Shown: piece after piece, positions 45,692-53,357 of the stretch
Position numbering within the stretch: the first letter of the stretch is position 1
Layout: each line of letters opens with the position of its first letter
Source of the DNA: Ruminiclostridium sp.
GTDB lineage: Bacteria > Bacillota > Clostridia > Oscillospirales > Ruminococcaceae
Assembly: GCA_017395555.1 (NCBI GenBank)
Contig: JAFPUE010000049.1
Location: 21,817-85,816, forward strand
Reading direction: 5' to 3'
Length of the DNA: 64,000 bases
Program-made: the position numbers and the translations under genes
Notes under the pieces: generated by a model
Told to the model about the DNA's origin: nothing
The model's input: only the letters and a program-made list of their open reading frames with translations
The model's database searches: none

Positions 45692-46435
45692 ATGAGCGAA
45701 AATATAAAGAACATAAAATGGTTTTCGATAATAACTGCTTTTTTCTTGGTATTAACATACATATTTAGTATCGTTGAATTCAAGTATGATTTTATTTCAA
45801 GCAACTTCTTGTTCACAGCTTTTGGAGGTGTGTTTGCAAGTTTTTGTGTAGTTCTGATAATGGAGATTATAAAGTATAGGATAACCAAGAAAACCGTAGA
45901 AGACAGTATTTATCAAAATTTAGTTATGCTTTATAAATATTTTGTTTATGAGTTACAGAACTCAAAAGTATATAAAGATAACAAAATGGAATCAGTACCA
46001 GAAAATTTATACACTGCTAAAGAACAGTTATTTGTTTCGATTTGTAATTATATTAGATTTTTGGATTATTGTAGCATTTGTAAATCAGTTTTATTCAAAG
46101 AAATAAGTAGATTTAAAAATGAAGAAATACCATGCTTGGATATGCACATTAATAAAGCAGGTTATCTTCGAATAGCTATTCTACAAACAAAAATAAACAA
46201 TAACACTCCGAATTGTCAACCTACATATTCTGATATTATGGTATCAAACGTAATTAATAAGATGATGTCAGACGCAGAGATAAGAAGTAAGGCTATAGAC
46301 GGTTTATTGAATATTTTTGAGTCATCGTTTCCTAAACGATATAATTGGAAAAATGATAAAAAAATAGCAAATGCTATAAGTGTTACTCTGGAGTCTCTTA
46401 ATACTACTACGGCTGATTTTTTGATAAACGATTGA
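45692..46435 (+). CDS. AT-rich two-helix membrane protein
   Basis: 247 residues. Two transmembrane helices lie near 10-30 and 40-62; a cytoplasmic helical region of about 185 residues follows. No family is recognised. The layout of a short hairpin anchor plus a cytosolic domain recalls membrane effectors such as SLATT proteins, but no motif confirms this. The low GC compared with the DUF499 gene points to a separate origin. The ATG at 45692 is preferred over the GTG two codons upstream, both near GAGG. Confidence 0.6.
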   Translation: MSENIKNIKWFSIITAFFLVLTYIFSIVEFKYDFISSNFLFTAFGGVFASFCVVLIMEIIKYRITKKTVEDSIYQNLVMLYKYFVYELQNSKVYKDNKMESVPENLYTAKEQLFVSICNYIRFLDYCSICKSVLFKEISRFKNEEIPCLDMHINKAGYLRIAILQTKINNNTPNCQPTYSDIMVSNVINKMMSDAEIRSKAIDGLLNIFESSFPKRYNWKNDKKIANAISVTLESLNTTTADFLIND

Positions 46436-46580
46436 AAACAAAATCTAAGATCGAGCCAAAGAATAAATCATTGCTTACTATTCTAATAATTATAGTTATA
46501 AAATAAATGACGAGTTGTGTATAAAATTTCCTAATCTAGATTAACCTATAGCCAATTTCAATTTAAGGAGTAGTAAAACT

Positions 46581-46910
46581 GTGGATTCAATATCGATAGG
46601 CGCTAACATAAAGAAATACCGCACGGAAAAAGGCATTAAGCAATCTGAGCTTGCGGAAAAGACCGGCGTAAGCGCAAACTACATCGGAATACTCGAACGC
46701 GGCGATAAAGCCCCATCACTTGCTATGCTCGTGGACATTGCAAATACGCTCGGTGTTACTGCGGATATGCTTTTGCACGGTGTTTTGAACGACAACTACA
46801 AGATCAAAGGCTCGTTGCTGCTCGACAGAATAAACGCGCTCACGAAAAAAGAACAGGATAGGATATTCGCTGTGATCGAGGCTCTTATCGAGCACGCAGA
46901 TCAAACATAA
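46581..46910 (+). CDS. XRE-family transcriptional regulator
   Basis: 109 residues from a GTG start with AAGGAG upstream. The helix-turn-helix covers about 6-62 (IKQSELAEKTGVSANYIGILERG, then SLAMLVDIANTLGVTADMLL), followed by a short helical tail. It is similar in layout to the minus-strand regulator at 47309-47638, so the two may be paralogues acting on each other's promoters. Confidence 0.85.
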   Translation: MDSISIGANIKKYRTEKGIKQSELAEKTGVSANYIGILERGDKAPSLAMLVDIANTLGVTADMLLHGVLNDNYKIKGSLLLDRINALTKKEQDRIFAVIEALIEHADQT

Positions 46911-46918
46911 CACTAATG

Positions 46919-46950
46919 AAGCTCCCGGTACTGAACACCGGGAGCTTTTC
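46919..46950. terminator. Bidirectional terminator
   Basis: GCTCCCGGT and ACCGGGAGC form the stem, flanked by A and T runs. It separates convergent genes. Confidence 0.85.
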
Positions 46951-46951
46951 T

Positions 46952-47158
46952 TCATCTTATCCGTTCAGCTGTGGAAGATGCGAGAATAGATATGAGCATC
47001 TCCGGAGAAGGCTCCTTACCTTCAAATTGAGACCAGAACAATACCGCATCCGGGTCGTTCGATGTCATCCCCTCTTTTATAAGTTCTTTCAGCTCGCGAC
47101 GCACATCCTTTTCCGATACACCATGAGCTTTTGCCGTTTGCTTAATAATGTTTTTCAT
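46952..47158 (-). CDS. Small Spo0A-C-terminal-like protein
   Basis: 68 residues: KNIIKQTAKAHGVSEKDVRREL, then an acidic loop and a final helix. Small mobile-element proteins of this pattern are sometimes labelled as Spo0A C-terminal-like, from the shared helical DNA-binding fold; regulation is a guess. AAAGGAG is 9 nt before the ATG at 47158. An AGAGGT-N5-ACCTCT operator sits just upstream. Confidence 0.55.
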   Translation of the reverse strand: MKNIIKQTAKAHGVSEKDVRRELKELIKEGMTSNDPDAVLFWSQFEGKEPSPEMLISILASSTAERIR

Positions 47159-47186
47159 TCTCAATTTCTCCTTTCAAGCATCTATC

Positions 47187-47203
47187 AGAGGTTGTTTACC
47201 TCT
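47187..47203 (-). promoter_or_regulatory. Operator, perfect 17-bp inverted repeat
   Basis: AGAGGT-TGTTT-ACCTCT lies between a TATTATACT-like -10 and the ATG of the small gene at 46952-47158. A close variant precedes the XRE gene at 47309-47638. Confidence 0.6.
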
Positions 47204-47308
47204 TGTAGAAGTATAATACCACAAATAGCCTGTCGAAAAATAGAAAAACAAGTCGGGAAATAAAAAAATCAGCGATTGCACGCTGATTTGTCGAATTATG
47301 TTGCTTTA

Positions 47309-47638
47309 TTACTCTTTAGCCTGTTCAATAAGAAGATCTATGACCGCAAGGATCTTTAACTGATCCTTTTTGGAAAGACTTTCAAGCTTCTTACCTATCA
47401 TATTTTGCTTAATGCCAACTTCGGCGCTCAGGATATCGCATAAAAGCATATCAGCGGAGATATCAAGCGCGTTGGCAATGTTGATCAGAGATTCCAGCGA
47501 CGGGTATCGTTCTCCTCTTTCGAGAACACCGATGTGCTTCGAGGATATACCCGCAAGTTCCGCAAGCTTATCCTGTGACATTCCGGCAGCAACACGATAC
47601 TTCCTGATATACCTGCCTATCGACGACAGATCTGTCAT
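47309..47638 (-). CDS. XRE-family transcriptional regulator
   Basis: 109 residues. The helix-turn-helix is at about 5-60 (YIRKYRVAAGMSQDKLAELA, then SSKHIGVLERGERYPSLESL), followed by a helical tail like that of the 46581-46910 protein. It probably represses itself and the small gene downstream through the two matching operators. The ATG at 47638 is preferred; a GTG four codons upstream is possible. Confidence 0.85.
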   Translation of the reverse strand: MTDLSSIGRYIRKYRVAAGMSQDKLAELAGISSKHIGVLERGERYPSLESLINIANALDISADMLLCDILSAEVGIKQNMIGKKLESLSKKDQLKILAVIDLLIEQAKE

Positions 47639-47654
47639 AAAAACACCCACTCTC

Positions 47655-47671
47655 GGAGATTATTTACCTCT
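47655..47671 (-). promoter_or_regulatory. Operator upstream of the XRE gene
   Basis: GGAGAT-TATTT-ACCTCT, matching the 47187-47203 operator with one imperfect arm. It follows a TATACT -10 box on the minus strand. Confidence 0.55.
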
Positions 47672-47781
47672 CATAGTATATCCTATATCGAGAGATTAAT
47701 AAACAGTCTATCAGAGTGATGATACCTCGGCGTGAGGCATTGAGATGTTTTAAAATAGTGATACTTTTTTCATTTTACCCC

Positions 47782-47810
47782 TTGAACTATAACCCAAAGT
47801 ATGCTATAAT
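47782..47810 (+). promoter_or_regulatory. Promoter of the transglutaminase-like lipoprotein
   Basis: TTGAAC (47782-47787), 17 bp, TATAAT (47805-47810). A short inverted repeat around TAGAAATA follows it. Confidence 0.75.
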
Positions 47811-47863
47811 AACTACTAGAAATATTTATTTCTAGTAGTTATTATTAAAAAGGGGGAATTATT

Positions 47864-48895
47864 ATGAAAAAGAATAGAGCGTTTATGATCACATTATGTG
47901 TCTGCGTCCTGCTTGCGGGATGCAGTAATCAGCATCATAACAGTATTTCGACAAACGCTATGGCTCCGCCAGATGCAGCGATCGAAGTCACGGCAGAAAC
48001 TACCACATCGGTATGGGAAGAAGATCATTGGGATATTGATCCTTCATCGAACAAAGCTACGTTCATAACAGAGATAAAGGATCCGCTTTGCGCACCGGGT
48101 GGTAGCAATTATACCCAAGAAAGTACAGCAAGCACGACAACAAAACCAAAAGGAGCTGCTGTCAAAACGAAAGCTGTTAAGTGCTCAACGGAGTTCATCG
48201 ACGATTATACCCACAAGTATTATTATCAAAGCCTTACCGGTAACCAGAAAAAGTATTATCGGTATTGCTTTGATCAGAAACGGTATCTGACTGTTGCTCC
48301 GGAGCCTAAAGTGTCTGATAAAGATAAAAGGATCGCGCTTATCGCTTTCAACAGAGATAATCCTCATCTGGTCCTGTATCCTACTCGGTATTCCATAGAC
48401 AACGGTCTGACAAGCATGACAGCGAAAAAACGTAACAAGGTTTTAAAGGCTGCAAAAGCTATTGCTGATAAAGCATGTAAGTTCGACCGGACATTTGATA
48501 AGCTGAAGGTCATCCATGACGAGCTGCTTGATAACATTGCTTACGAGTCCTATAAAGAGATGATATCAGCATTTCTTGAAGGCAAAGCCGATTGCAGCGG
48601 ATATGCGGACGCCTTCTGCATGGTGTGCCAGCTTGCAGGTATCGAATGTATCGTTGTATGGGGAACAGCGAATAATGGTGCGGGTGTAAACGAACATGCG
48701 TGGAATATGGTGAGGATCGGCGATGACTGGTACAATGTTGATGTTTGCTGGGATGACGTAAAGCACGACAGATATACTTATTTTCTGCGTTCCGATAATG
48801 CGTTCTGCAAGAACCATACTGCGGAAACGTTGATATGCTGCCCGAATGCATCAAAGAAATATCCTGTGGATCATCTCGGGAACGAGACTATATGA
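47864..48895 (+). CDS. Transglutaminase-like lipoprotein
   Basis: 343 residues. The signal ends in lipobox LLAGC (cysteine near 20); a Thr/Lys-rich linker runs to about 105. The C-terminal transglutaminase/protease-like domain has the triad Cys in KADCSGYADAF, His in VNEHAWNMV and Asp in WYNVDVCWDD. It acts outside the membrane, cutting or cross-linking surface protein or peptidoglycan peptide; which of these cannot be told. It may be co-transcribed with the gene at 48916. Confidence 0.85.
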   Translation: MKKNRAFMITLCVCVLLAGCSNQHHNSISTNAMAPPDAAIEVTAETTTSVWEEDHWDIDPSSNKATFITEIKDPLCAPGGSNYTQESTASTTTKPKGAAVKTKAVKCSTEFIDDYTHKYYYQSLTGNQKKYYRYCFDQKRYLTVAPEPKVSDKDKRIALIAFNRDNPHLVLYPTRYSIDNGLTSMTAKKRNKVLKAAKAIADKACKFDRTFDKLKVIHDELLDNIAYESYKEMISAFLEGKADCSGYADAFCMVCQLAGIECIVVWGTANNGAGVNEHAWNMVRIGDDWYNVDVCWDDVKHDRYTYFLRSDNAFCKNHTAETLICCPNASKKYPVDHLGNETI

Positions 48896-48915
48896 TATAA
48901 CAAACGGAGGCAAAT

Positions 48916-49623
48916 ATGGGTGACATAAGTATTATGGCAAGAAGGCTTTCAGACAAGTATGTGCAATATGGTTGGAGCGGTAACAGCGGGTATTTCTCGT
49001 GGGTCGGCGCAAGACTGCTTGACTGGTATAACGGCCCAGAATTAGTGGAATATCTCTTCGGGCTTGGGCAGATGAAGATTATTGGAAAGCCATACGCTAT
49101 TGGTTCTGATGTACCTTATTTCGATATAAACAGACCTGCGAATGAACCGTGCTGGGTTGATCGTTCGGAACGCTGGATATTCAGCCGAATCGCATTTATC
49201 GACTATGGATATTTCTATGACAGCGACAACAAATGGTATTATATTCACCCGGGACCGTTCAGAGTAAAGTTCCCGCTTGAGCATATAGCTGCTGTTGTTG
49301 AAAAAACTGAGGACAAATCTGAATATGAGTATTTAATGGAAATTAATAAAATGCTTGCCTCATATATCCTGTTTGATTATCCACAAGCACACGACGATTT
49401 TAATGATTTTATGGAAAAATACTTTACGGAACAAAACACGCCAAAGGACTATGTTGTGGAAGATGTAATGTACGCCAAAGACCCTATCCACAAATTGTTT
49501 GAAAGCTACAATTCTTTATTCTCATATTTCGACGATTGGGTAGTTGTTGTTCCGACGGATAATGGGATCGAATTTAAAATGAGAAAATGTGAGGAGCCTC
49601 GCGTGGAAACGATCAATTGGTAG
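48916..49623 (+). CDS. Hypothetical protein rich in aromatic residues
   Basis: 235 residues, no signal peptide or membrane helix. The first half is rich in Trp, Tyr and Gly (QYGWSGNSGYFSWVGARLL) and the second is helical and acidic. No family is recognised. It begins 20 bp after the transglutaminase-like gene with ACGGAGG upstream, so it shares that transcript. Codon use is more AT-rich toward the 3' end. Confidence 0.6.
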   Translation: MGDISIMARRLSDKYVQYGWSGNSGYFSWVGARLLDWYNGPELVEYLFGLGQMKIIGKPYAIGSDVPYFDINRPANEPCWVDRSERWIFSRIAFIDYGYFYDSDNKWYYIHPGPFRVKFPLEHIAAVVEKTEDKSEYEYLMEINKMLASYILFDYPQAHDDFNDFMEKYFTEQNTPKDYVVEDVMYAKDPIHKLFESYNSLFSYFDDWVVVVPTDNGIEFKMRKCEEPRVETINW

Positions 49624-49888
49624 GTTTGCTTATCGAAATTATACCTACCTATCAGATCATAATCCCGGGATGCTATGTACTTTTCGATATAATAGGCATG
49701 GACACATACGGACGATTTATTCTGAAAACTATCCATAAGGTAGAAGACAATTCATAAAAACGTGAAGAAAGTCATGAATTGAAACTTCAACCTTATTCTG
49801 CGCTCGTTGTAATCATAATAGAAGTAGCAACATATATGACGAACGGAGTTTATATCGCTATTATGAAAACGAAAGGCAGGAAAGAAAC

Positions 49889-50188
49889 ATGGATGAATTG
49901 AAACATACTTATGATGCGGATATCGCGAAACTTATCGAGGACCTCTATTACGGAGAGATCAGACCTTGTGAGGAACGCGGCGTTTTATCTGACAAGATGA
50001 AGGCAGCCGAACACGAGCTCGCTGCAGTAACGGATAAGCTTATGAAAGCCAACCCGGGGCTGAACGAGCTTTGGGAAGAATGGCAGGAAAAGCAGTCCGT
50101 GCTTGACAGCCTCTATGCTGTCAACGAGTTCGGAAAAGGGCTTGCACTGGGCATCAGACTTATGCAGGTCGGAAAGGAAGGTTCATAA
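49889..50188 (+). CDS. DUF6809-like small protein
   Basis: 99 residues, helical. It begins with an IEDLYYGEIRPCE stretch and ends FGKGLALGIRLMQV, the layout of the DUF6809 family of short proteins in clostridial mobile elements; function unknown. The leader at 49808-49855 resembles that at 33575-33611 (AATCATAATA then GACGAACGGAG). A terminator follows. Confidence 0.6.
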   Translation: MDELKHTYDADIAKLIEDLYYGEIRPCEERGVLSDKMKAAEHELAAVTDKLMKANPGLNELWEEWQEKQSVLDSLYAVNEFGKGLALGIRLMQVGKEGS

Positions 50189-50197
50189 TAGCACGAT

Positions 50198-50229
50198 GCC
50201 CGCTGTACAAGATGTACAGCGGGCGTTTT
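50198..50229. terminator. Bidirectional terminator
   Basis: GCCCGCTGTAC and GTACAGCGGGC around AAGAT, then GTTTTG. It separates two convergent genes. Confidence 0.85.
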
Positions 50230-50234
50230 GTTTA

Positions 50235-51257
50235 TTATCCCATCTTGAACGACTCAGCCATACTCGTTACAAAGTGCCATTGCCGTTCCATATAGGTTTT
50301 CAGCATTTTAGTGCGATCGTGATAATCGGCAAGAGCGCTGTCAGGTGCATTAAAATGCTCTGCTATCGCCAAAGCGGCAGCGTTTCCGCTTTCCATACCT
50401 GCGGAGATCCCCTCGCCCATAGGGTTCAGAAAGCCCGCTACCTCTCCTGCGAACAGCAGCCGTCCCTCGCCGTAGTCTATATTGCATCCTGCCTGTATAT
50501 GCGGCATGAGCCACTTTTCCTCCTTCACGGTTTTGTCTATCGTAAGAGCATGACGATCCTGCATATAGCGAATAAAGCTGTCATAATAGTATGCAATCAT
50601 GCTCGTATCCTTAACGGCGACACCCAGCACAAGCATATCGTCCTTCACATTGAACCAAGCGTCATACTCGGACAGCTCCGGCTGTAGGTAAGCGTAGAAA
50701 TAGTGCGGATCGAGGTCAATTTTTCCGTAATTGAAGGTCTGATATGTGGTGATGTATTTCGGTGAGATTTTCAGCACCGATCTTTTAAGTACGGACGTAA
50801 CACCCTCGCAGTCGATTACATATCTCGCCTGTTCGTTGTAGGGCTTGTCGGAATGAAGTTTCAGCTCGATATGATTGCTTTTCTGCTCACAGGATATTGC
50901 CGAAGTCTCATCACGAAACTCGGCACCCGCTTCGACAGCATTTTCGGTCAGCCAGTTATCAAACGAGCTGCGCCAGATGTTGACACCTTCCTGCTCAAAA
51001 GCGTATCCCTTGCCCTTGTCATCGGTAAATATCATGCCGCGGTTATCAGTCGGAGTACACATTGCGGAGCGCGGAACATCTTTCCCGAAATACCGGCTTA
51101 CCAAGTCCATGGACTTCTTTATCAGTACGCCCGAACACGACTTGTACCGCGGCATCTTCATTCGTTCAACGAGCAAGACTTTCAAGTGACTGTCGGCGAG
51201 CGTTTTTGCCGCTGTTGAGCCTGTCGGTCCCGCACCGACAACTATAACATCATACAT
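50235..51257 (-). CDS. FAD-dependent oxidoreductase (geranylgeranyl reductase family)
   Basis: 340 residues. The dinucleotide loop is VVGAGPTGSTAA (6-17) followed by VLLVER; the second FAD motif is LLFAGEVAGFLNPMGEGISAG. The CSG in YKSCSGVL is typical of the geranylgeranyl reductase/halogenase-like flavoproteins. The substrate is unknown; an isoprenoid or lipid is possible. It is an unusual passenger for an island, with a strong AGAGGT site. Confidence 0.85.
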   Translation of the reverse strand: MYDVIVVGAGPTGSTAAKTLADSHLKVLLVERMKMPRYKSCSGVLIKKSMDLVSRYFGKDVPRSAMCTPTDNRGMIFTDDKGKGYAFEQEGVNIWRSSFDNWLTENAVEAGAEFRDETSAISCEQKSNHIELKLHSDKPYNEQARYVIDCEGVTSVLKRSVLKISPKYITTYQTFNYGKIDLDPHYFYAYLQPELSEYDAWFNVKDDMLVLGVAVKDTSMIAYYYDSFIRYMQDRHALTIDKTVKEEKWLMPHIQAGCNIDYGEGRLLFAGEVAGFLNPMGEGISAGMESGNAAALAIAEHFNAPDSALADYHDRTKMLKTYMERQWHFVTSMAESFKMG

Positions 51258-51282
51258 CTGTTACCTCTGTGTTTTAGAGTTT

Positions 51283-51618
51283 TTATTCAAGCGAAACCGG
51301 CTCACGCCTAAGTATTTTCTGCCAGTTTCTCCTTCCGTAAAGAAATCTCACTATATGCACCGTATGAGAATTTTCGTCTATGACATAAAACGCCAGATAG
51401 TTCTTGACGGGTATCATCCTGATTTTCCACTCTTTCAGGACAGGGTCATCAATGATCTGATGCTTCTCCGGCATAAAGGAGAGTTTTCCTATTTCTTCCT
51501 CGATAGTATCAAGGAGACTGTCGGCGGCCGACGGATTTAGGAGCGTGAATTCAATATAATCCGCCGCTTCAATGATGTCCTGCTCGCCTTTATGCGTGAT
51601 ATGAATAGCGTATGTCAT
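51283..51618 (-). CDS. RelE/ParE-family toxin
   Basis: 111 residues. The ParE pattern ITHKGEQDIIEAADYIEF, RMIPVKNYLAFYVID and IVRFLYGRRNWQKIL is clear. It should poison gyrase or cut mRNA, depending on the branch, and be held by the antitoxin whose stop overlaps its start by 4 bp. Confidence 0.9.
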   Translation of the reverse strand: MTYAIHITHKGEQDIIEAADYIEFTLLNPSAADSLLDTIEEEIGKLSFMPEKHQIIDDPVLKEWKIRMIPVKNYLAFYVIDENSHTVHIVRFLYGRRNWQKILRREPVSLE

Positions 51619-51887
51619 TTCCTGCGGCGCTCCCTGATACTTGCCATAGCTTCTGAGAACGGTCTGGTATTGCCTTTCTCAACATCCGAAAGACCGTCTT
51701 TGATAAGGTCGTACAGTTCAAATCTTCCCACAAGCGATTCATAAGCCTCGATACTCATAACAGCAAGATCGCCCTTGCCGTTTTTGGTAATGAATACCGG
51801 CTCATCATAGGTGTGGCAGAATGTGGATATTTCATTGTAGCCGTTTCTGAGGTCGGCGCTTGATCTGATATTTGGCATATCGGTCAC
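51615..51887 (-). CDS. Phd/YefM-family antitoxin
   Basis: 90 residues: RSSADLRNGYNEISTFCHTYDEPVFITKNGKGDLAVMS-type N-terminal DNA-binding fold, here seen around ITKNGKGDLAVMSIEAYESL, and a charged C-terminal tail that binds the toxin. AAAGGAG precedes the ATG. It should repress the operon together with the toxin and help keep the island in the population. Confidence 0.9.
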   Translation of the reverse strand: MTDMPNIRSSADLRNGYNEISTFCHTYDEPVFITKNGKGDLAVMSIEAYESLVGRFELYDLIKDGLSDVEKGNTRPFSEAMASIRERRRK

Positions 51888-51966
51888 TCCTTTCTATGGT
51901 CCAGAAAATATTACAATTGGTTTTTGTCACTCCGTTTGGCTGATTTTTGATAGTATAAATCAGAAT

Positions 51967-52299
51967 TTACCCGTTAATATCGTCAATAAATAAATCAGGA
52001 ACGCCTTGCTCTTTTAGCGAAAGTCTATCCGTATCAGACAAAGGGTTTTTATGATATTTGCCGTCGGATTTATATTTTCCTTCTTCAATATCAGCGTACA
52101 ATTCACCAACAAAATTTAACCACCTCGTTGCATATTTTGCTGGGTTTATAACCTTGAAGAAATCAAATCCTCCTGCTTTATAAAAGACTTGTATCGCTTC
52201 GTGAAGGAAGCTATCGCTTGTAAGTTCAAATTCTGCCGGAATAATAAAATCACTATTATCCCATTCGCCGTAATTGACTCTTTCTGGTACCTCTAACAT
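51967..52299 (-). CDS. Hypothetical protein
   Basis: 110 residues, acidic, no membrane helix. AGGAGG precedes the ATG at a normal distance, so it is probably real. No family is recognised. It is AT-rich compared with the two-component genes next to it. Confidence 0.55.
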   Translation of the reverse strand: MLEVPERVNYGEWDNSDFIIPAEFELTSDSFLHEAIQVFYKAGGFDFFKVINPAKYATRWLNFVGELYADIEEGKYKSDGKYHKNPLSDTDRLSLKEQGVPDLFIDDING

Positions 52300-52384
52300 A
52301 TTTATACCTCCTCTAAATTCCGATTTATCTTCTTAAATAATCAAACATACGATATGACGCAGCCTGAAATTTTAAAAGTTTTCT

Positions 52385-52417
52385 GTATCTCACCCCGCCG
52401 AAGGCGGGGTGAGATAC
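52385..52417. repeat. Perfect 15-bp palindrome with GAA triloop
   Basis: GTATCTCACCCCGCC, GAA, GGCGGGGTGAGATAC. There is no T-run. A similar triloop palindrome with different sequence is at 54821-54851 on the other side of the two-component genes, and the IS200 ends have the same form. Confidence 0.7.
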
Positions 52418-52447
52418 GTTTCTGCTTTTACAAATATATGATATTCT

Positions 52448-52476
52448 ATAACAATATTATACACGAATATTGTTAT
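52448..52476. promoter_or_regulatory. 29-bp AT-rich palindrome
   Basis: ATAACAATATT, 7 bp, AATATTGTTAT, perfect arms. It lies upstream of the two-component operon and of the divergent hypothetical gene, so it could be an operator for either. Confidence 0.5.
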
Positions 52477-52521
52477 ATTGTCAAGAGCAAATCAGCGTTT
52501 ATCCGAAAACCAGAGATACGA

Positions 52522-52593
52522 GTTCATTTCACATCCAAAAAAGTTCATTTCGCGCCATATCGTTAAACTTTTCCGCCGCATTTCCGATATAAT
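52522..52593 (+). promoter_or_regulatory. Candidate LytTR sites and promoter of the two-component operon
   Basis: GTTCATTTC occurs at 52522 and 52543, exactly 21 bp apart, which is the spacing of LytTR-type direct repeats. TATAAT is at 52588-52593 with a weak -35 near 52565. Activator sites with a poor -35 fit autoregulation. Confidence 0.5.
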
Positions 52594-52651
52594 AATAGAC
52601 AAAGTATTGCCCTTACTACCGGCTGTGAGCCATAAAAACGGAGATGATAAA

Positions 52652-53356
52652 ATGAGATTTGCTATATGCGACGACGAAGCCGAGATTCGCAGGGATATTT
52701 CTGACAGGATAACCGCGCTTTGCCCGGGAGCATCTGTGACGGAGTTTTCGTCGGGCGGCGAGCTTCTCGCGGGCGCGGGAGGCTTTGACATAATCTTTCT
52801 TGACATTGGAATGGACGGGCTTGACGGTATGCAGACCGCTAAAAGGCTGCGTGAGGACGGCTGCCGAGCGGCGATCATCTTTGTGACTGCATTCGAGGAC
52901 AGAGTTTTCGACGCGTTCGATGTCGGCGCGTTCAACTTTCTCGTGAAGCCCGTATCGGCGCAAAAGTTCGCGGAAGTGCTGAAAAAAGCGATAGACAGCC
53001 GCACCGAGCCTGCCGCGACTGCAACAAGCGACAGGTTCATAGCCGTGAAATCCGGCGGTGTAAGCACCAAGCTCGCGTTGTCCGAGATCATGTACGCCGA
53101 GGTGTTCGACCGCATTCTGATACTGCACACGGTCAGCGGAAAAGTAGAGTACCGCGGGCGTCTGAACGAGTTCGAGAAATGCACCGACGAGACGTTCTTC
53201 CGCACGCACCGCTCGTACCTCATAAACCTGCGATACCTCGAAAAATACACGTCAAGCGAGGTCACAATGGAGAACGGCGACCGCGTCCTACTCGCGAAAC
53301 AGCGGTACAGCGAGCTTGTCAGGGCGTATCTGCGCTATATAAAATCGGAGGGCTGA
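52652..53356 (+). CDS. LytTR response regulator (AgrA-like)
   Basis: 234 residues. The receiver domain (1-118) has the acidic pair in CDDEAE, the phosphorylation aspartate in IFLDIGMDG (about 51) and the lysine in FLVKPVS. The LytTR DNA-binding domain (about 130-232) follows, with FFRTHRSYLINL. It should bind pairs of direct repeats and control the operon. The ATG at 52652 has GGAG 8 nt upstream; the 58-codon in-frame extension has none. The kinase gene starts one base after its stop. Confidence 0.92.
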   Translation: MRFAICDDEAEIRRDISDRITALCPGASVTEFSSGGELLAGAGGFDIIFLDIGMDGLDGMQTAKRLREDGCRAAIIFVTAFEDRVFDAFDVGAFNFLVKPVSAQKFAEVLKKAIDSRTEPAATATSDRFIAVKSGGVSTKLALSEIMYAEVFDRILILHTVSGKVEYRGRLNEFEKCTDETFFRTHRSYLINLRYLEKYTSSEVTMENGDRVLLAKQRYSELVRAYLRYIKSEG

Positions 53357-53357
53357 A

